Assembly: GCA_964035575.1 (NCBI GenBank)
Contig: OZ037838.1
Span: 1,302,001 to 1,366,000, forward strand
Source: Rhynchopus sp. YZ270_cl-10
Taxonomy: Eukaryota > Euglenozoa > Diplonemea > Diplonemida > Diplonemidae
Direction of reading: 5' to 3'
DNA: 64,000 bases
A program made the position numbers and the translations under genes. Shown here piece by piece: positions 1 through 9,903 of this stretch (within the stretch, counting starts at the first letter, position 1; each line of letters begins with the position of its first letter). The notes beneath the pieces are model-generated. The model had not been told where the DNA came from and did not search any database. It worked only from the letters and a program-made list of their open reading frames with translations.

Positions 1-501
1 ACCCAGTGGGGCGGGAGCATGGCAGTGTCGGACTGTGGTGGGTGGGTGCTCACGTGCTCCAAAAGTGAGAACAACGCACGTCTGTGGGATGTGAACACAG
101 GTGAAGCTGTGGCATGTGTGCCTATGTCAAGGTGCGTTGTAGCGCTTTCAAGGTCTGCCTCTGTCTTTGCTGTGGGGGTCGATGTGGATGGGGTACAGAG
201 TGTGCAGCTCTACGACTGGAGTGGTGCGGCTCTTCAGAACGCTACTATCTCTGGAAGTGTCTGTGGCGTGCAATTCACCCAGTGTGGGAAGTACCTTGTG
301 GCCCGTTCGCAAGATTATGCTGATAAAGGCTCATACGCAAAGCTGCACCAGTATGATGTGGCGACCATGTCCTGTGTACTTGTGATCCCGGACGTCAGCA
401 ATCAGCCATTTGCGATATCACCGTGTTCGTGTGTGGTTGTGTTCGTATCCTCCGACGAGACCACTATTAGGACAAGACATCTGTACCCCCACAACGAGTG
501 A
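1..501 (+). CDS. UBLP family copy 1, C-terminal part (cut by window edge)
   Basis: The frame is already open at base 1 (codons ACC CAG TGG), so the ATG at 19 is internal and the gene starts upstream of the window. About 166 residues of the WD40-like half are present: the RLWDVNTGEA block, the LYDWSGAAL block, an FTQCGKYL block, QYDVATMSC and the tail RHLYPHNE. The loop between the LYDW and CGKYL blocks (QNATISGSV) and the LVIPDV segment recur almost unchanged only in copy 15, 40 kb away. The 3' spacer is also shared with copy 15. The family is described under the copy at 923. Function unknown. Confidence 0.85.
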   Translation, partial: TQWGGSMAVSDCGGWVLTCSKSENNARLWDVNTGEAVACVPMSRCVVALSRSASVFAVGVDVDGVQSVQLYDWSGAALQNATISGSVCGVQFTQCGKYLVARSQDYADKGSYAKLHQYDVATMSCVLVIPDVSNQPFAISPCSCVVVFVSSDETTIRTRHLYPHNE

Positions 502-922
502 TGTTCATGCTTTGGCACCATGTGAAATGGGTGTGGTGACTTACCCCCTTGTATTCCGTGGAGGCGGAAGAACTGGTGTCGTCAACAGAAGCCTGCGTCT
601 TGCCACCACACACCTATCCAGTGATGGCAGATCTGCATCCACGAGCAAGACACCGCAGACCACCTTGTCGCAGCCGAACACCACATCGCCTCCCGCCAGG
701 CCGCCCTCGTCGCCCTCCACACAGAGATGTGCGCCATGGTGAGACCCATTCATGTCCTCACTGCTGTTTATTTTTGTCCTGTACCCCAGAACTTCTACCC
801 CAACCCAAAACAACGACCCCCATCCCTCGTCCCCTCTTTCCACGTGTGCACCCTCTCAGCTCCTTCAACTGTCCACCCAACAGAACATTCAATTGCATCA
901 CACCAACACAGCTCTTGAAACA
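502..922. other. Spacer between copies 1 and 2; duplicated downstream of copy 15
   Basis: Bases 502-760 are almost identical to 41095-41355. Inside, 624-735 has codon-like GC-rich structure; one frame reads IHEQDTADHLVAAEHH and continues as a helix-like stretch with no start codon, so it may be a relict exon. The last 80 bases form leader type A (CTCAGCTCCTTCAACTG, then CA-rich sequence), which also precedes copy 5. The pyrimidine-rich tract with CAG/ACAG just before the ATG could be a splice acceptor. No promoter motif was recognised. Confidence 0.6.
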
Positions 923-2056
923 ATGATGGATGTGACCTTTGTGCTGGAAGAGTCAGGCGTGACTGCGACAGTGGAGGTGCCGTGCGGGGCAGACGCTGCA
1001 GCGGCAAAGGAGGTTGCGTGCACGGCGCTTGCTGTCTCGCCTGCGTCTGTCGAGATGCGCATCGGCACGCAGGTGCTGGAGGGGACGTGCCGTCTGCAGG
1101 ACACTGCGTTTGGTGCAGGGGTGCAGGTTGTGCTTGCCCGCCCTCGCTTTGCTGACATCAAGTGTCCTGCTGAGTACAGCGCGGATGGGGGCGCGACGTA
1201 TATGTCGCTGTCACGTTGTGGAACGGTCTGCGTTTTTGTGCACTGGAATGGGCTTGTTGAAGGTTTCGACACAGAAACCTTCGACACTGTCTTCTCGTTT
1301 GGAGTGAGAGGTATAGAATGCGCTTTGATGGTACGCGGTGCGCCTGTCATCTCGGTTCACGGTCCACCTGCCATCTCACGGTGCATGACACGCTGCTACC
1401 TGGCGTGTGCGCATCACCTTCTCGAGGTTGCGCTTCCGGGTGGGGAGGTGCTCCGCAAAGTCGAAGGCTCCTCGATGGCAGTGTTCGCGTGTGGCAGTGT
1501 TGTTGTCTCAAAGGGCAAAGACGGCGTCTCTGTGTATGACGAAGACCTGACGTTGCTCCGCTTTCTCTCGCACGAAGGGTGTGAGGGTGAGGCAGTATCG
1601 GACTGTGGTGGGTGGGTGATCACCTCCTCCCTCACTGAGATGAAGGTACGTCTGTGGGATGTGAACACAGGTGAAGCTGTGGCATGTGTGCCTGAGGGTG
1701 ACTGGTGTTCAGTGGCGCTTTCACGGTCTGCCTCTGTCTTTGCTGTGGGGGTGGACAACACCGTGCACCTCTATGACTGGAGTGGTGCGGCTCTTCGCAG
1801 TATTGATGTAGGTGGGGTTGTCGTTGTCATGCAGTTCACCCCGTCTGGGAAGTACCTTGTGGTGGGGATACATGATGACGAAGATCCTCATTATACACAC
1901 CTGCACCAGTATGATGTGGCGACCATGTCTTGTGTGAGTGAACTGCAATGCTCATTTGAGTCATTTGCGATATCGCCATGTTCACGTGTTGTTGTGGTAT
2001 GGGAAGCAGATACCAACATTGCAACAAGACATCTGTACCCATACAACAGTCAGTGA
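923..2056 (+). CDS. UBLP family copy 2: ubiquitin-like head plus WD40-like beta-propeller
   Basis: 377 aa from the first ATG of an ATG ATG pair, the start used by most copies. Family layout: residues 1-75 follow a ubiquitin-like order (strand DVTFVLEES, strand TATVEVP, helix AAAKEVACTALAV, strand VEMRIGTQVLE, strand GVQVVLARP) without a terminal GG, so conjugation is unlikely. Then a CPAEY linker and WD40-like strands marked by LSxCG, FDTETF, PAISxCKTRCY, VALPGGEVLRKV, SVYDEDLTLLR, AVSDCGGWVI, RLWDVNTGEAV, LYDWSGAAL, CGKYLVV, QYDVATMSC and AISPCSRVVV. There is no signal peptide or membrane segment, so it is probably cytosolic. Oddities here: CGAD instead of CEAD, FGAG instead of FDAG, and a partial internal repeat (RGAPVIS then HGPPAIS) before the CMTRCYL block. 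Fold assignment is inferred; function unknown. Confidence 0.88.
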   Translation: MMDVTFVLEESGVTATVEVPCGADAAAAKEVACTALAVSPASVEMRIGTQVLEGTCRLQDTAFGAGVQVVLARPRFADIKCPAEYSADGGATYMSLSRCGTVCVFVHWNGLVEGFDTETFDTVFSFGVRGIECALMVRGAPVISVHGPPAISRCMTRCYLACAHHLLEVALPGGEVLRKVEGSSMAVFACGSVVVSKGKDGVSVYDEDLTLLRFLSHEGCEGEAVSDCGGWVITSSLTEMKVRLWDVNTGEAVACVPEGDWCSVALSRSASVFAVGVDNTVHLYDWSGAALRSIDVGGVVVVMQFTPSGKYLVVGIHDDEDPHYTHLHQYDVATMSCVSELQCSFESFAISPCSRVVVVWEADTNIATRHLYPYNSQ

Positions 2057-2941
2057 TGTGTGACCAGGGGGGAGGGTGGCATAATTGTAGTGTCTGATAA
2101 CTGTAAACTGGCAGATATAATGGGGAATAGTCAGCCTACCTTTTTTTTTTTTACCCTCAACAACGCCCGCAAACCCTTTTTGCGGAGCAAAAAACGAAAA
2201 ATGGCGCCGCGGGCAAAAAAAAATTGGGTCCAGCCCTGGACGGTGCCGGATTTTTTTTGTCGATATTTTTTTCCCTTACCCCAGAAAAGGTAATTTATGT
2301 GGTCCACACGCGCTGGTTTTTGTATCTCGCTAATTTTTATCAAAAAGCCTAGTTTCGAGTGCGAAACGTTTCTCCATGTATTGCACGGGAAACAATATGA
2401 CAAACAGGTGCAGGGTAGTTCCGTGCATATCATAGAACTGGCACCTTGTGTGTCTTCCAAAAACCAAAAGCGTTGTGTGAAGTTTTGAAGGAAGGAAAAA
2501 TAAAACCACAACATGCAACACATAACAGTACCTCTCCCCCACCTCATCACTCCCTCCGTTTGTGGTGGAGCAAAGAAGAAGACAAAACAAAGAAAAATAG
2601 CGGATCTCATGCTCGGGGTGTCTGCACTAATCCAAACCAAATTTTCAAAAAAAGTTAGAAGAAAAGTTAGTGGAGCACACTCTAGGGTGGCTACACTAAT
2701 ACAACCAATTTTCAAAAAAAAAAAAAAAAAAAGATAGAAATTTCAAAAACAAAACATTCGCCCAATACAATGGACCTAAAAATTTACCCCCACCAAGTGT
2801 TCCTCTCTCCTTTTCTCTGCCTCTTTCTAGCATTGATGAAGACACTGCAACATAAAAGGAACACACTCACCTCGCTCCACATATTTAATCCCCCTTCCAC
2901 CGCCACCCCAACTACCACATTGCAGTGTATTGAATAAGAGA
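2057..2941. other. Spacer between copies 2 and 3 with dispersed short repeats
   Basis: No gene seen. Bases 2180-2215 carry a TTTTTGCGGAGCAAAAAA / GGCGCCGCGGGC segment that recurs inverted at 4585-4625 and 45360-45555. Bases 2668-2715 carry AGTGGAGCACACTCTAGGG followed by GTGGCTACACTAATACAACC, which recurs at 24533-24585. The sequence before copy 3 matches none of the three common leaders. Confidence 0.5.
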
Positions 2942-4051
2942 ATGGATGTGACCTTTGTGCTGGAAGAGTCAGGCGTGACTGCGACAGTGGAGGTGCCGTG
3001 CGAGGCGGACGCTGCAGCGGCAAAGGAGGTTGCGTGCACGGCGCTTGCTGTCTCGCCTGCGTCTGTCGAGATGCGCATCGGCACGCAGGTGCTGGAGGGG
3101 ACGTGCCGTCTGCAGGACACTGCGTTTGATTCAGGGGTGCAGGTTGTGCTTGCCCGCCGCTTTGCCAACATCAAGTGTCCTGCTGAGTATCGTGTACAGA
3201 GGGTGCAGAACTTATCGCTGTCTCGTTGTGGAACACTCTGTGTCTATGGTTGTTATGGTACGTTTGACAATGATTATGTTGCACATGTTGATGGCTTCGA
3301 CACAGAAACCTTCAACACTGCCTTCGCTTGTACTCTAGACAGTGGCTGCTTCATGTACGGTCCGCCTACCCTCTCACAGTGCAAAACATGCTGCTACGTG
3401 CCGTGTGGGGATGATTTACGCAAGGTTGCGCTTCCTGGTGGGCAGGTGCTCCGCAAACTCGACGTCCGCTCATACCTAGTATTTGCATGTGGCGGTGTTG
3501 TTGTCTCCAAAGGCAAAAACGGTCTCTCTGTGTATGACGAAGACCTGACGTTGCTCCGCACTCTCTCGCACAAGGATTGCAAGGACATGGCAGTGTCGGA
3601 CTGTGGTGGGTGGGTGATCACCTCCTCCTACAGTGAGAAGAACGCACGTCTGTGGGATGTGAACACAGGGGAAGCTGTAGCATGTGTGCCTGCGGGGGGC
3701 AAATACCAAGTGGCGCTTTCACGGCATGCCGCTGTCTTTGCTGTGGGAGGTGCTGACAGCATCCACCTCTATGACTGGGGAGGTACTGAAGTTCACAGGT
3801 CGATCGGAGGTGGGGAGGTGGGGTGCACGAAACTGCAGTTCACCCCGTGTGGGAAGTACGTTGTGTCTGCGACGCTAGCCGGCAACATAGAACATACACT
3901 GCACCAGTACGATGTGGCGACCATGTCCTGTGTGCGCGTGATCCCGAACGGCAGCTCTCTGTTTGCAATATCGCCGTGTTCACGTGTGGTTGTGTTTAGG
4001 AGTTTTGACGGCAACACCATTGAGACGAGACTTCTGTACCCACGTGAGTGA
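2942..4051 (+). CDS. UBLP family copy 3
   Basis: 369 aa from ATG 2942; an upstream in-frame TTG is ignored because every other copy begins at this ATG. The head belongs to the DAAAAKE subtype shared with copies 2 and 4 only. The Pro-Arg pair after VVLAR is missing (RRFANIK). Variable blocks DYVAHV, FMYGPP and DLRKVALPGG are shared with copy 15, 37 kb downstream, while the C-terminal half differs from copy 15. The tail is RLLYPRE. Intact reading frame. Role unknown, as for the rest of the family. Confidence 0.87.
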   Translation: MDVTFVLEESGVTATVEVPCEADAAAAKEVACTALAVSPASVEMRIGTQVLEGTCRLQDTAFDSGVQVVLARRFANIKCPAEYRVQRVQNLSLSRCGTLCVYGCYGTFDNDYVAHVDGFDTETFNTAFACTLDSGCFMYGPPTLSQCKTCCYVPCGDDLRKVALPGGQVLRKLDVRSYLVFACGGVVVSKGKNGLSVYDEDLTLLRTLSHKDCKDMAVSDCGGWVITSSYSEKNARLWDVNTGEAVACVPAGGKYQVALSRHAAVFAVGGADSIHLYDWGGTEVHRSIGGGEVGCTKLQFTPCGKYVVSATLAGNIEHTLHQYDVATMSCVRVIPNGSSLFAISPCSRVVVFRSFDGNTIETRLLYPRE

Positions 4052-5491
4052 GTGATGTTTGTTACGACTTGCCCGAGGCAGTGCCTGACGGAATCTCGGA
4101 GGGGTATTCGCACGTATTTGTATTTAGTAAACACGTAGTATGTGACAAAATGCTCGTGACCCTCGTGAAAAGTCGCGCGTCTGCGTATCCCCCTCCCCGC
4201 TTGTTTCCCCCCGCTCTCTTTTCTCCCCTCTGCTTCACGACACTTTCTGTACTTCAGGCAAACACAACAATACCGTAAATCAAGTCGAAGAAAAAGAACA
4301 GTGGAGATTGCACGTGGCAACACAACTGAGGCAACTACACTACTCCAACAATTTCAGGGAAATAGCTTGGGTACTTTTACTGGTTTCAAAACCAGAACGT
4401 TACTGGTTTGGGGGAAAATAAAAAAAAAAAGTGGGATTCGGGATTCAGTTTTTCTTCGCCCCCGCACCACTTTCCCACTCACAGAAGAAAGCCTCACACG
4501 TAAGCGAACCCCTAAAAAGGGTTCATTGAGTGACTCTGTGGTTTAAAAAGCTGTATGTTTTGCGCTATACCCTAATTTTTTTCGCCTGCGGCGCCACTTT
4601 ATATTATTTTTTTGCTCCGCAAAAAAATAGAGTTTACAATATCTTAGGGAACCCCCTTGCATTTTGCAGCCACAAATGCAACTTGACCAAAGATGCAAAA
4701 AGTTGACCGTTTTTTTTTTCAAAATGACCCACCGTTGCAACAGCCCCTGCTTCTGGAAGACGTATTGACTTTGTACGGTTAGTGGTAAGGTGCAAGACCA
4801 AGCTCCGTTAACACAGGATTATATTCCATTTTCTTTGTTGTCTCGCACCCTTTGCCTCTCCACTCTGTGGTTGGCAGGGAAGCGCGCGACGACCGCTTTC
4901 AACCGGGGAAAATTTTTTTCTAAACCAGCAAACCAGCAACATTCGAAAAGTGCACCTTTCAAGCTACTACCCTGAACAATTTATCAAAGAAGAAAAAAAA
5001 AGTGGAAGCGAACAACAAACAACCTTTACTTTTTTCCCCCCCCGTTTATAGTCTTTTGAGCAACAAGCAAAGAGGAACGAGTCTCTCGAGCATTTTCGGT
5101 TTACCTTCCACACATTTTTTTTTGGTTCTCTTCACGACACTATTTTTTCCACGATCATGGCATGACGCGCACTGCCCAGACGATTGCATGGAGTAGTACC
5201 CACCTCAAATAGACACGTGTAGTAGAGTGGAGCGAATGCTTGGGCTCAAATGACCATTTTGACCAAAAAAACAAATTGGATTTGAGACTGTGCCAGATGT
5301 TTACTGATCCAGATCGGTACAAAGGAACCACAACAACTGGTTTGACCACCCTTTACGAAGTTTACCTCTTTTTCGCTGTTACCTCGTTTGAACCCTCTCC
5401 TGTTGGGTGGAACTGCAGACACAACGAAAACATCAAACACACGCAACAAAACAACCCACACATCTCCTTCCTAACAGAGGAAGACAAAACC
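4052..5491. other. Long spacer between copies 3 and 4; dispersed repeats, no gene
   Basis: Contains the GCCTGCGGCGCC / TTTGCTCCGCAAAAAA repeat (4585-4625). A 75-bp stretch at 5023-5095 is found inverted inside intron 3 of the phosphatase gene (16776-16853). A segment at 5175-5230 (ATTGCATGGAGTA ... GTGTAGTAGAGTGGAG) resembles 24295-24350. The last 130 bases are leader type C-like (CCTCTCCTGTTGGGTGGAAC, then CA-rich sequence, then AACAGAGG) before copy 4. Confidence 0.5.
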
Positions 5492-6614
5492 ATGGATGTG
5501 ACCTTTGTGCTGGAAGAGTCAGGCGTGACTGCGACAGTGGAGGTGCCGTGCGAGGCGGACGCTGCAGCGGCAAAGGAGGTTGCGTGCACGGCGCTTGCTG
5601 TCTCGCCTGCGTCTGTCGAGATGCGCATCGGCACGCAGGTGCTGGAGGGGACGTGCCGTCTGCAGGACACTGCGTTTGATGCAGGGGTGCAGGTTGTGCT
5701 TGCCCGCCCTCGCTTTGCCGACATCAAGTGTCCTGCAGAATATAATGTGCAGCAGTGTCGCTGGGTAGAGATGGACTGGCGCGTTGGTGGTACTGCGTTT
5801 TCGGAGTACGTATCGCTGTCGCGTTGTGGCGCACTCTGCCTCTACAGTGATGGCAGGCATGTTGGTGGCTTCGACACAGAAACCTTTCTCAATGTCTTCG
5901 ACCTCACAATGGCCTATCGTCCGTACCGTGCGCCTGCCATCTCGCAGTGCAAGACACGCTGTTACATGGCTTGTAGGGAACACTTAAGCGAAGTTGCGCT
6001 TCCGGGTGGGGAGGTGCTCCGCAAAGTTGACGGCATCTCGCGCTCAGTGTACGCGTGTGGCAGTGTTGTCGTCTCCCTGAGCCTACACGGGGTCTCTGTG
6101 TATGACGAAGACCTGACGTTGCTCCGCTCTCTCTCGCATTTGCAGTGCAGGAAAGCGGCAGTATCGGACTGTGGTGGGTGGGTGATCACCTGCTCCCTTC
6201 AGTGAGAAGAACGCACGTCTGTGGGATGTGAACACAGGTGAAGCTGTGGCATGTGTGCCTATCGAGGAGGAATACCACGAAGTAGCGCTTTCACGGTCTG
6301 CCTCTGTCTTTGCTGTGGGGGACTCTCACGAAGTACGGCTCTATGACTGGAGAGGTGAGGCTCTTCGCAGTGTTGATGTGGATGGGGATATCGACGACAT
6401 GCACTTCACACCATGTGGAAAGTACCTTGTGGTCAATGTTTTCAGTCGCCGAAGTTCTAAGCTGCAACAGTATGATGTGGCGACCCTTTCCTGTGTGCAT
6501 GTACTCACGGAAATAGGACGTATCGGGTTTGTGATATCGCCCTGTTCACGTGTCGTTGTGTTTCCGTCCAATAATCGTAAAAACATTGTGACACGCCACC
6601 TGTACCCAGAATAG
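5492..6614 (+). pseudogene. UBLP family copy 4, one frameshift
   Basis: The first frame runs 5492-6205 and stops in the block VITCSLQ. The remaining half of the protein continues in another frame to 6614 (FSEKNARLWDVNTGEAV and onward, tail RHLYPE). Compared with copy 9 (CTGCTCCTTCAGTGAG), this copy has one extra C in the run at 6195-6197, which fully explains the shift. Everything else is intact, so this is either a very young pseudogene, a programmed slip (no evidence for one) or a sequencing/assembly error. The head is of the DAAAAKE subtype and contains a long first loop (WVEMDWRVGGTAF). Confidence 0.8.
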
Positions 6615-6875
6615 TTGGTGCCTGCGTGTGACGTTAGCCCTGTGCCACCAGAGTCGTCTACACCAGGAGCTCTGTCTTTGCTGTGGACATATTCATGTGC
6701 TCACTGCCCGTTCTATTTGGCCTTTGTGTTCAGCTTCCTTTCCTGTACTCAGAACTTTTACCCCGTCCAAACAAAAGACCCCCATCCTCTTTCCACGTGT
6801 CCACCCTCTCAGCTCCTTCAACTGTCCACCCAACAGAACATTAAATTACATCACACCAACACAGCTCTTGAAACA
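6615..6875. other. Spacer between copies 4 and 5, leader type A
   Basis: The downstream half (TCTCAGCTCCTTCAACTGTC through CAACACAGCTCTTGAAACA) is almost the same as the spacer before copy 2. The open frame through it is accidental: it has no family-like sequence and its composition changes at the ATG pair at 6876. Confidence 0.55.
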
Positions 6876-8012
6876 ATGATGGATGTGACCTTTGTGCTGG
6901 AGGAGTCCGGCGTGACTGCGACAGTGGAGGTGCCGTGCGAGGCGGACGTTGCAGCGGCAAAGGAGGTTGCGTGCACGGCGCTTGCTGTCTCGCCTGCGTC
7001 TGTCGAGATGCGCATCGGCACGCAGGTGCTGGAGGGGACGTGCCGTCTGCAGGACACTGCGTTTGATTCAGGGGTGCAGGTTGTGCTTGCCCGCCGCTTG
7101 GCCGACATCAAGTGTCCTGCTGAGTACAGTATTGAGGTGCCACCTGGAACGCATCGGATGTATCTACATCGCTTTTCGCTGTCTCCTTGTGGAGCACTCT
7201 GCCTCTGTACACATCAGCAAGGCTATGTCACCGGCCTCGATACAGAAACCTTCAGCCCTGCCTTCAAGTTCAAAGTAGACTTTGAGGTGCGCGGTGAGCC
7301 TGCCATCTCACGGTGCAAGACACGCTGCTACCTGGCGTGCAAGGAAGTCCTTCTCGATGTTGCGCTTCCGGGTGGGGAAGTGCTCCGTAAAGTCGACGGC
7401 ATCTCGCGCTCAGTGTTCGCGTGTGGCGGTGTTGTTGTCTCCCAAGGCGAAAGAAGCGTCTCTGTGTATGACGAAGACCTGACGTTGCTCCGCTCTCTCT
7501 CGCTCGAAGGGTGTGCGGACATAGCAGTGTCGGACTGTGGTGGGTGGGTGATGACCTCCTCCAACAAGGAGAACAACGTACGTCTGTGGGATGTGAACAC
7601 AGGTGAAGCTGTTGCATGTGTACCGTTGGGGGAGCGGCGCTGTAGAGTGGTGGCGCTTTTACGGTCTGCCTCTGTCTTTGCTGTGGGGCAGAAAGAAGTC
7701 CGGCTCTATGATTGGAGTGGTGAGGCTCTTCGCAGTATTGATGTGGATGGGTCTCTCGAGTCTGTGCAGTTCACCCCGTGTGGGAAGTACCTTGTGGTAT
7801 GTGGAGAGGTCCTGGTTCCTGTTGAGGGTGAATACGGAACTGAGTATGATGAGGATGGTTACCTGCACCAGTATGATGTGGCGACCATGTCCTGTGTGCG
7901 TGTAATATCTCAAGAGTCATATGTGTCCTTTGCGATATCGCCGTGTTCACGCGTTGTTGTGGGTATGCAGCCAGATGGTGTCATTGTGACGAGATATCTG
8001 TACCGTGAGTGA
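6876..8012 (+). CDS. UBLP family copy 5
   Basis: 378 aa from the ATG ATG pair. First copy of the DVAAAKE head subtype that all later copies carry (copy 6 has KV). It has FDSG and lacks the Pro-Arg pair (ARRLADIK). It belongs to the sub-group with the loop GYVTGLDTETFSPAFKFKVD, shared with copies 9, 12 and 14. It carries the longest acidic loop between CGKYLVV and LHQYDV (EVLVPVEGEYGTEYDEDGY). The tail is RYLYRE. Intact. Confidence 0.88.
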   Translation: MMDVTFVLEESGVTATVEVPCEADVAAAKEVACTALAVSPASVEMRIGTQVLEGTCRLQDTAFDSGVQVVLARRLADIKCPAEYSIEVPPGTHRMYLHRFSLSPCGALCLCTHQQGYVTGLDTETFSPAFKFKVDFEVRGEPAISRCKTRCYLACKEVLLDVALPGGEVLRKVDGISRSVFACGGVVVSQGERSVSVYDEDLTLLRSLSLEGCADIAVSDCGGWVMTSSNKENNVRLWDVNTGEAVACVPLGERRCRVVALLRSASVFAVGQKEVRLYDWSGEALRSIDVDGSLESVQFTPCGKYLVVCGEVLVPVEGEYGTEYDEDGYLHQYDVATMSCVRVISQESYVSFAISPCSRVVVGMQPDGVIVTRYLYRE

Positions 8013-8366
8013 TGTATGACCAGGGGGAGGGGAGGGGGGGTGGTGATGAATATAACCCAGAGTCCCAGCAAAAAAACCCAAGCCTCTCATAACACCCCAA
8101 GAAACTCCCCTTTCAGCCCTGTTGCTGCTTTTCTCTTGTTTGCATGCCACAGGTCGCCCACCTTACACGCTGCCCATGCGGTGCTCTAGTGTGGGTGACA
8201 GATCACGATGCCGAGCATCATTTTCCATTCGTCACCTCTCACAACGAGAACCACCACAAACATGCAACACAGAACAACACCTCTCCCCCACCCACCTCAT
8301 CACTCCCTCCGTTTGTGGTGGAGCAAACGTGCTGATTTGCACCTTCTCACGAAGCAACGCAACACA
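8013..8366. other. Spacer between copies 5 and 6, leader type B
   Basis: A 3' element GACCAGGGGGAGGGG and GGTGATGAATATA is followed by CCAAGAAACTCCCCTTTCAG, CTTTTCTCTTGTTTGC and an ACAAACATGCAACACAGAAC leader ending in TTCTCACGAAGCAACGCAAC before the ATG. The same block occurs before copies 11 and 14, and partly before copy 7, so it travels with the genes. Confidence 0.55.
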
Positions 8367-9488
8367 ATGATGGATGTGACCTTTGTGCTGGAAGAGTCAG
8401 GCGTGACTGCGACAGTGGAGGTGCCGTGCGAGGCGAAGGTTGCAGCGGCAAAGGAGGTTGCGTGCACGGCGCTTGCTGTCTCGCCTGCGTCTGTCGAGAT
8501 GCGCATCGGCACGCAGGTGCTGGAGGGGACGTGCCGTCTGCAGGACACTGCGTTTGATTCAGGGGTGCAGGTTGTGCTTGCCTGCCGCTTTGCCGACGCC
8601 AAGTGTCCTGCTGAGTACACTGCAGCGCGTGCGACAGACTTGTTACTGTCGCGTTGTGGAGCGCTCTGCGTTTATAATTTTAATTCGCACGGGAGTGTGC
8701 ATGTTGGCGGCTTCGACACAGAAACCTTCGACACTATCTTCTCCTTTACAGTGGGCAATGTCGTGCACGGTGCGCCTGCCATCTCGCAGTGCAAGACACG
8801 CTGCTACCTGGCGTGTTGGAACGCAGGACTTCTCGAGGTTGCGCTTCCGGGTGGGGAGGTGCTCCGCAAAGTCGACAGCACCTCGTACTCAGTGTACGCG
8901 TGTGGCGGTGTTGTTGTCTCCGATGACAAAGACGGCGTCTCTGTGTATGACGAAGACTTGACGTTGCTCCGCTCTCTCTCGCACGAAGCGTGCGAGGACA
9001 TGGCAGTGTCGGACTGTGGTGGGTGGGTGATCACCTCCTCCAACAAGGAGAGGAACGTACGTCTGTGGGATGTGAACACAGGTGAATCTGTTGCATGTGT
9101 GCCGATGGAGGGGTGGTGTGGGGTGGCGCTTTCACGTTCTGCCTCTGTCTTTGCTGTGGATTGCTATACCACCGTGCACCTCTATGACTGGAGTGGTGCG
9201 GCTCTTGGCAGCTTTGATGTGGGTGGCAGTGTCAAGGGCATGCAGTTCACCCAGTGTGGGAAGTACCTTGTGGTGAGGGTTCGGGTTGTGCAACCTTTGG
9301 ATGATGGTGATTGCATTGTAGAGCGGCACCTGCACCAGTATGATGTGGCGACCATGTCCTGTGTGCATGAGATACCGCAAAGGTTTGTCGAGTCATTTGC
9401 GATGTCGCCGTGTTCACGTGTCGTTATGGTTTTGCAATCCAATGGCGTCATTGTAACGAGACATCTATACCCACACAACAGTGAGTGA
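8367..9488 (+). CDS. UBLP family copy 6
   Basis: 373 aa from the ATG ATG pair. The head has CEAKVAAAKE (Asp to Lys) and ACRFADAKC, small departures from an otherwise invariant domain. The middle carries the HVGGFDTETFDT block also seen in copies 4, 7 and 15. The loop before LHQYDV is long and mixed-charge (VVQPLDDGDCIVERH). The tail is RHLYPHNSE, as in copy 13. Intact. Confidence 0.88.
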   Translation: MMDVTFVLEESGVTATVEVPCEAKVAAAKEVACTALAVSPASVEMRIGTQVLEGTCRLQDTAFDSGVQVVLACRFADAKCPAEYTAARATDLLLSRCGALCVYNFNSHGSVHVGGFDTETFDTIFSFTVGNVVHGAPAISQCKTRCYLACWNAGLLEVALPGGEVLRKVDSTSYSVYACGGVVVSDDKDGVSVYDEDLTLLRSLSHEACEDMAVSDCGGWVITSSNKERNVRLWDVNTGESVACVPMEGWCGVALSRSASVFAVDCYTTVHLYDWSGAALGSFDVGGSVKGMQFTQCGKYLVVRVRVVQPLDDGDCIVERHLHQYDVATMSCVHEIPQRFVESFAMSPCSRVVMVLQSNGVIVTRHLYPHNSE

Positions 9489-9903
9489 TGTGTTCCCAGA
9501 GAGGGTGGTGATGAATATACCCAGCAAAAAACAGACAAGTCCCCTTTTGTAGGTGGTATTGGGGGATAGGTATCATATTTGACACCTTAAATGTCCATAA
9601 TTGCCGTTTTTTTCCCTCTATTCACAACCACGAATTCACTGCGATTTGGAAACCCCTTACTCCGGGCCTCGACCTTCTGTTGTTGGCCGCAGGGTACGTG
9701 TGCTTTCATCCGGAGTGGTGGTGGAATCTTACGTGGGTCAGTCGGAGGTGCCTGCATCAATAACTTCAATCTCCTTTCCTACGACAAGAACCACCACAAA
9801 CATGCAACACAGAACAACACCTCTCCCCCACCCACCTCATCACTCCCTCCTGTGGTGGAGCAAACGTGCTGATTTGCACCTTCTCACGAAGCAACGCAAC
9901 ACA
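9489..9903. other. Spacer between copies 6 and 7
   Basis: Bases 9700-9775 hold the dispersed module TCATCCGGAGTGG ... GTGGGTCAGTCGGAGGTGCC ... CATCAATAACTTCA, also found at 44945-45010 and, more diverged, at 60630-60690. It is followed by a shortened leader type B. No gene. Confidence 0.5.

Noticed and set aside
752-922. N-terminal extensions of family genes into the spacers (for example 752-922, 6615-6875, 9601-9903, 34315-34368)
   Set aside because: The extensions are unrelated between copies and consist of leader sequence; the shared ATG before GATGTGACC is the true start.
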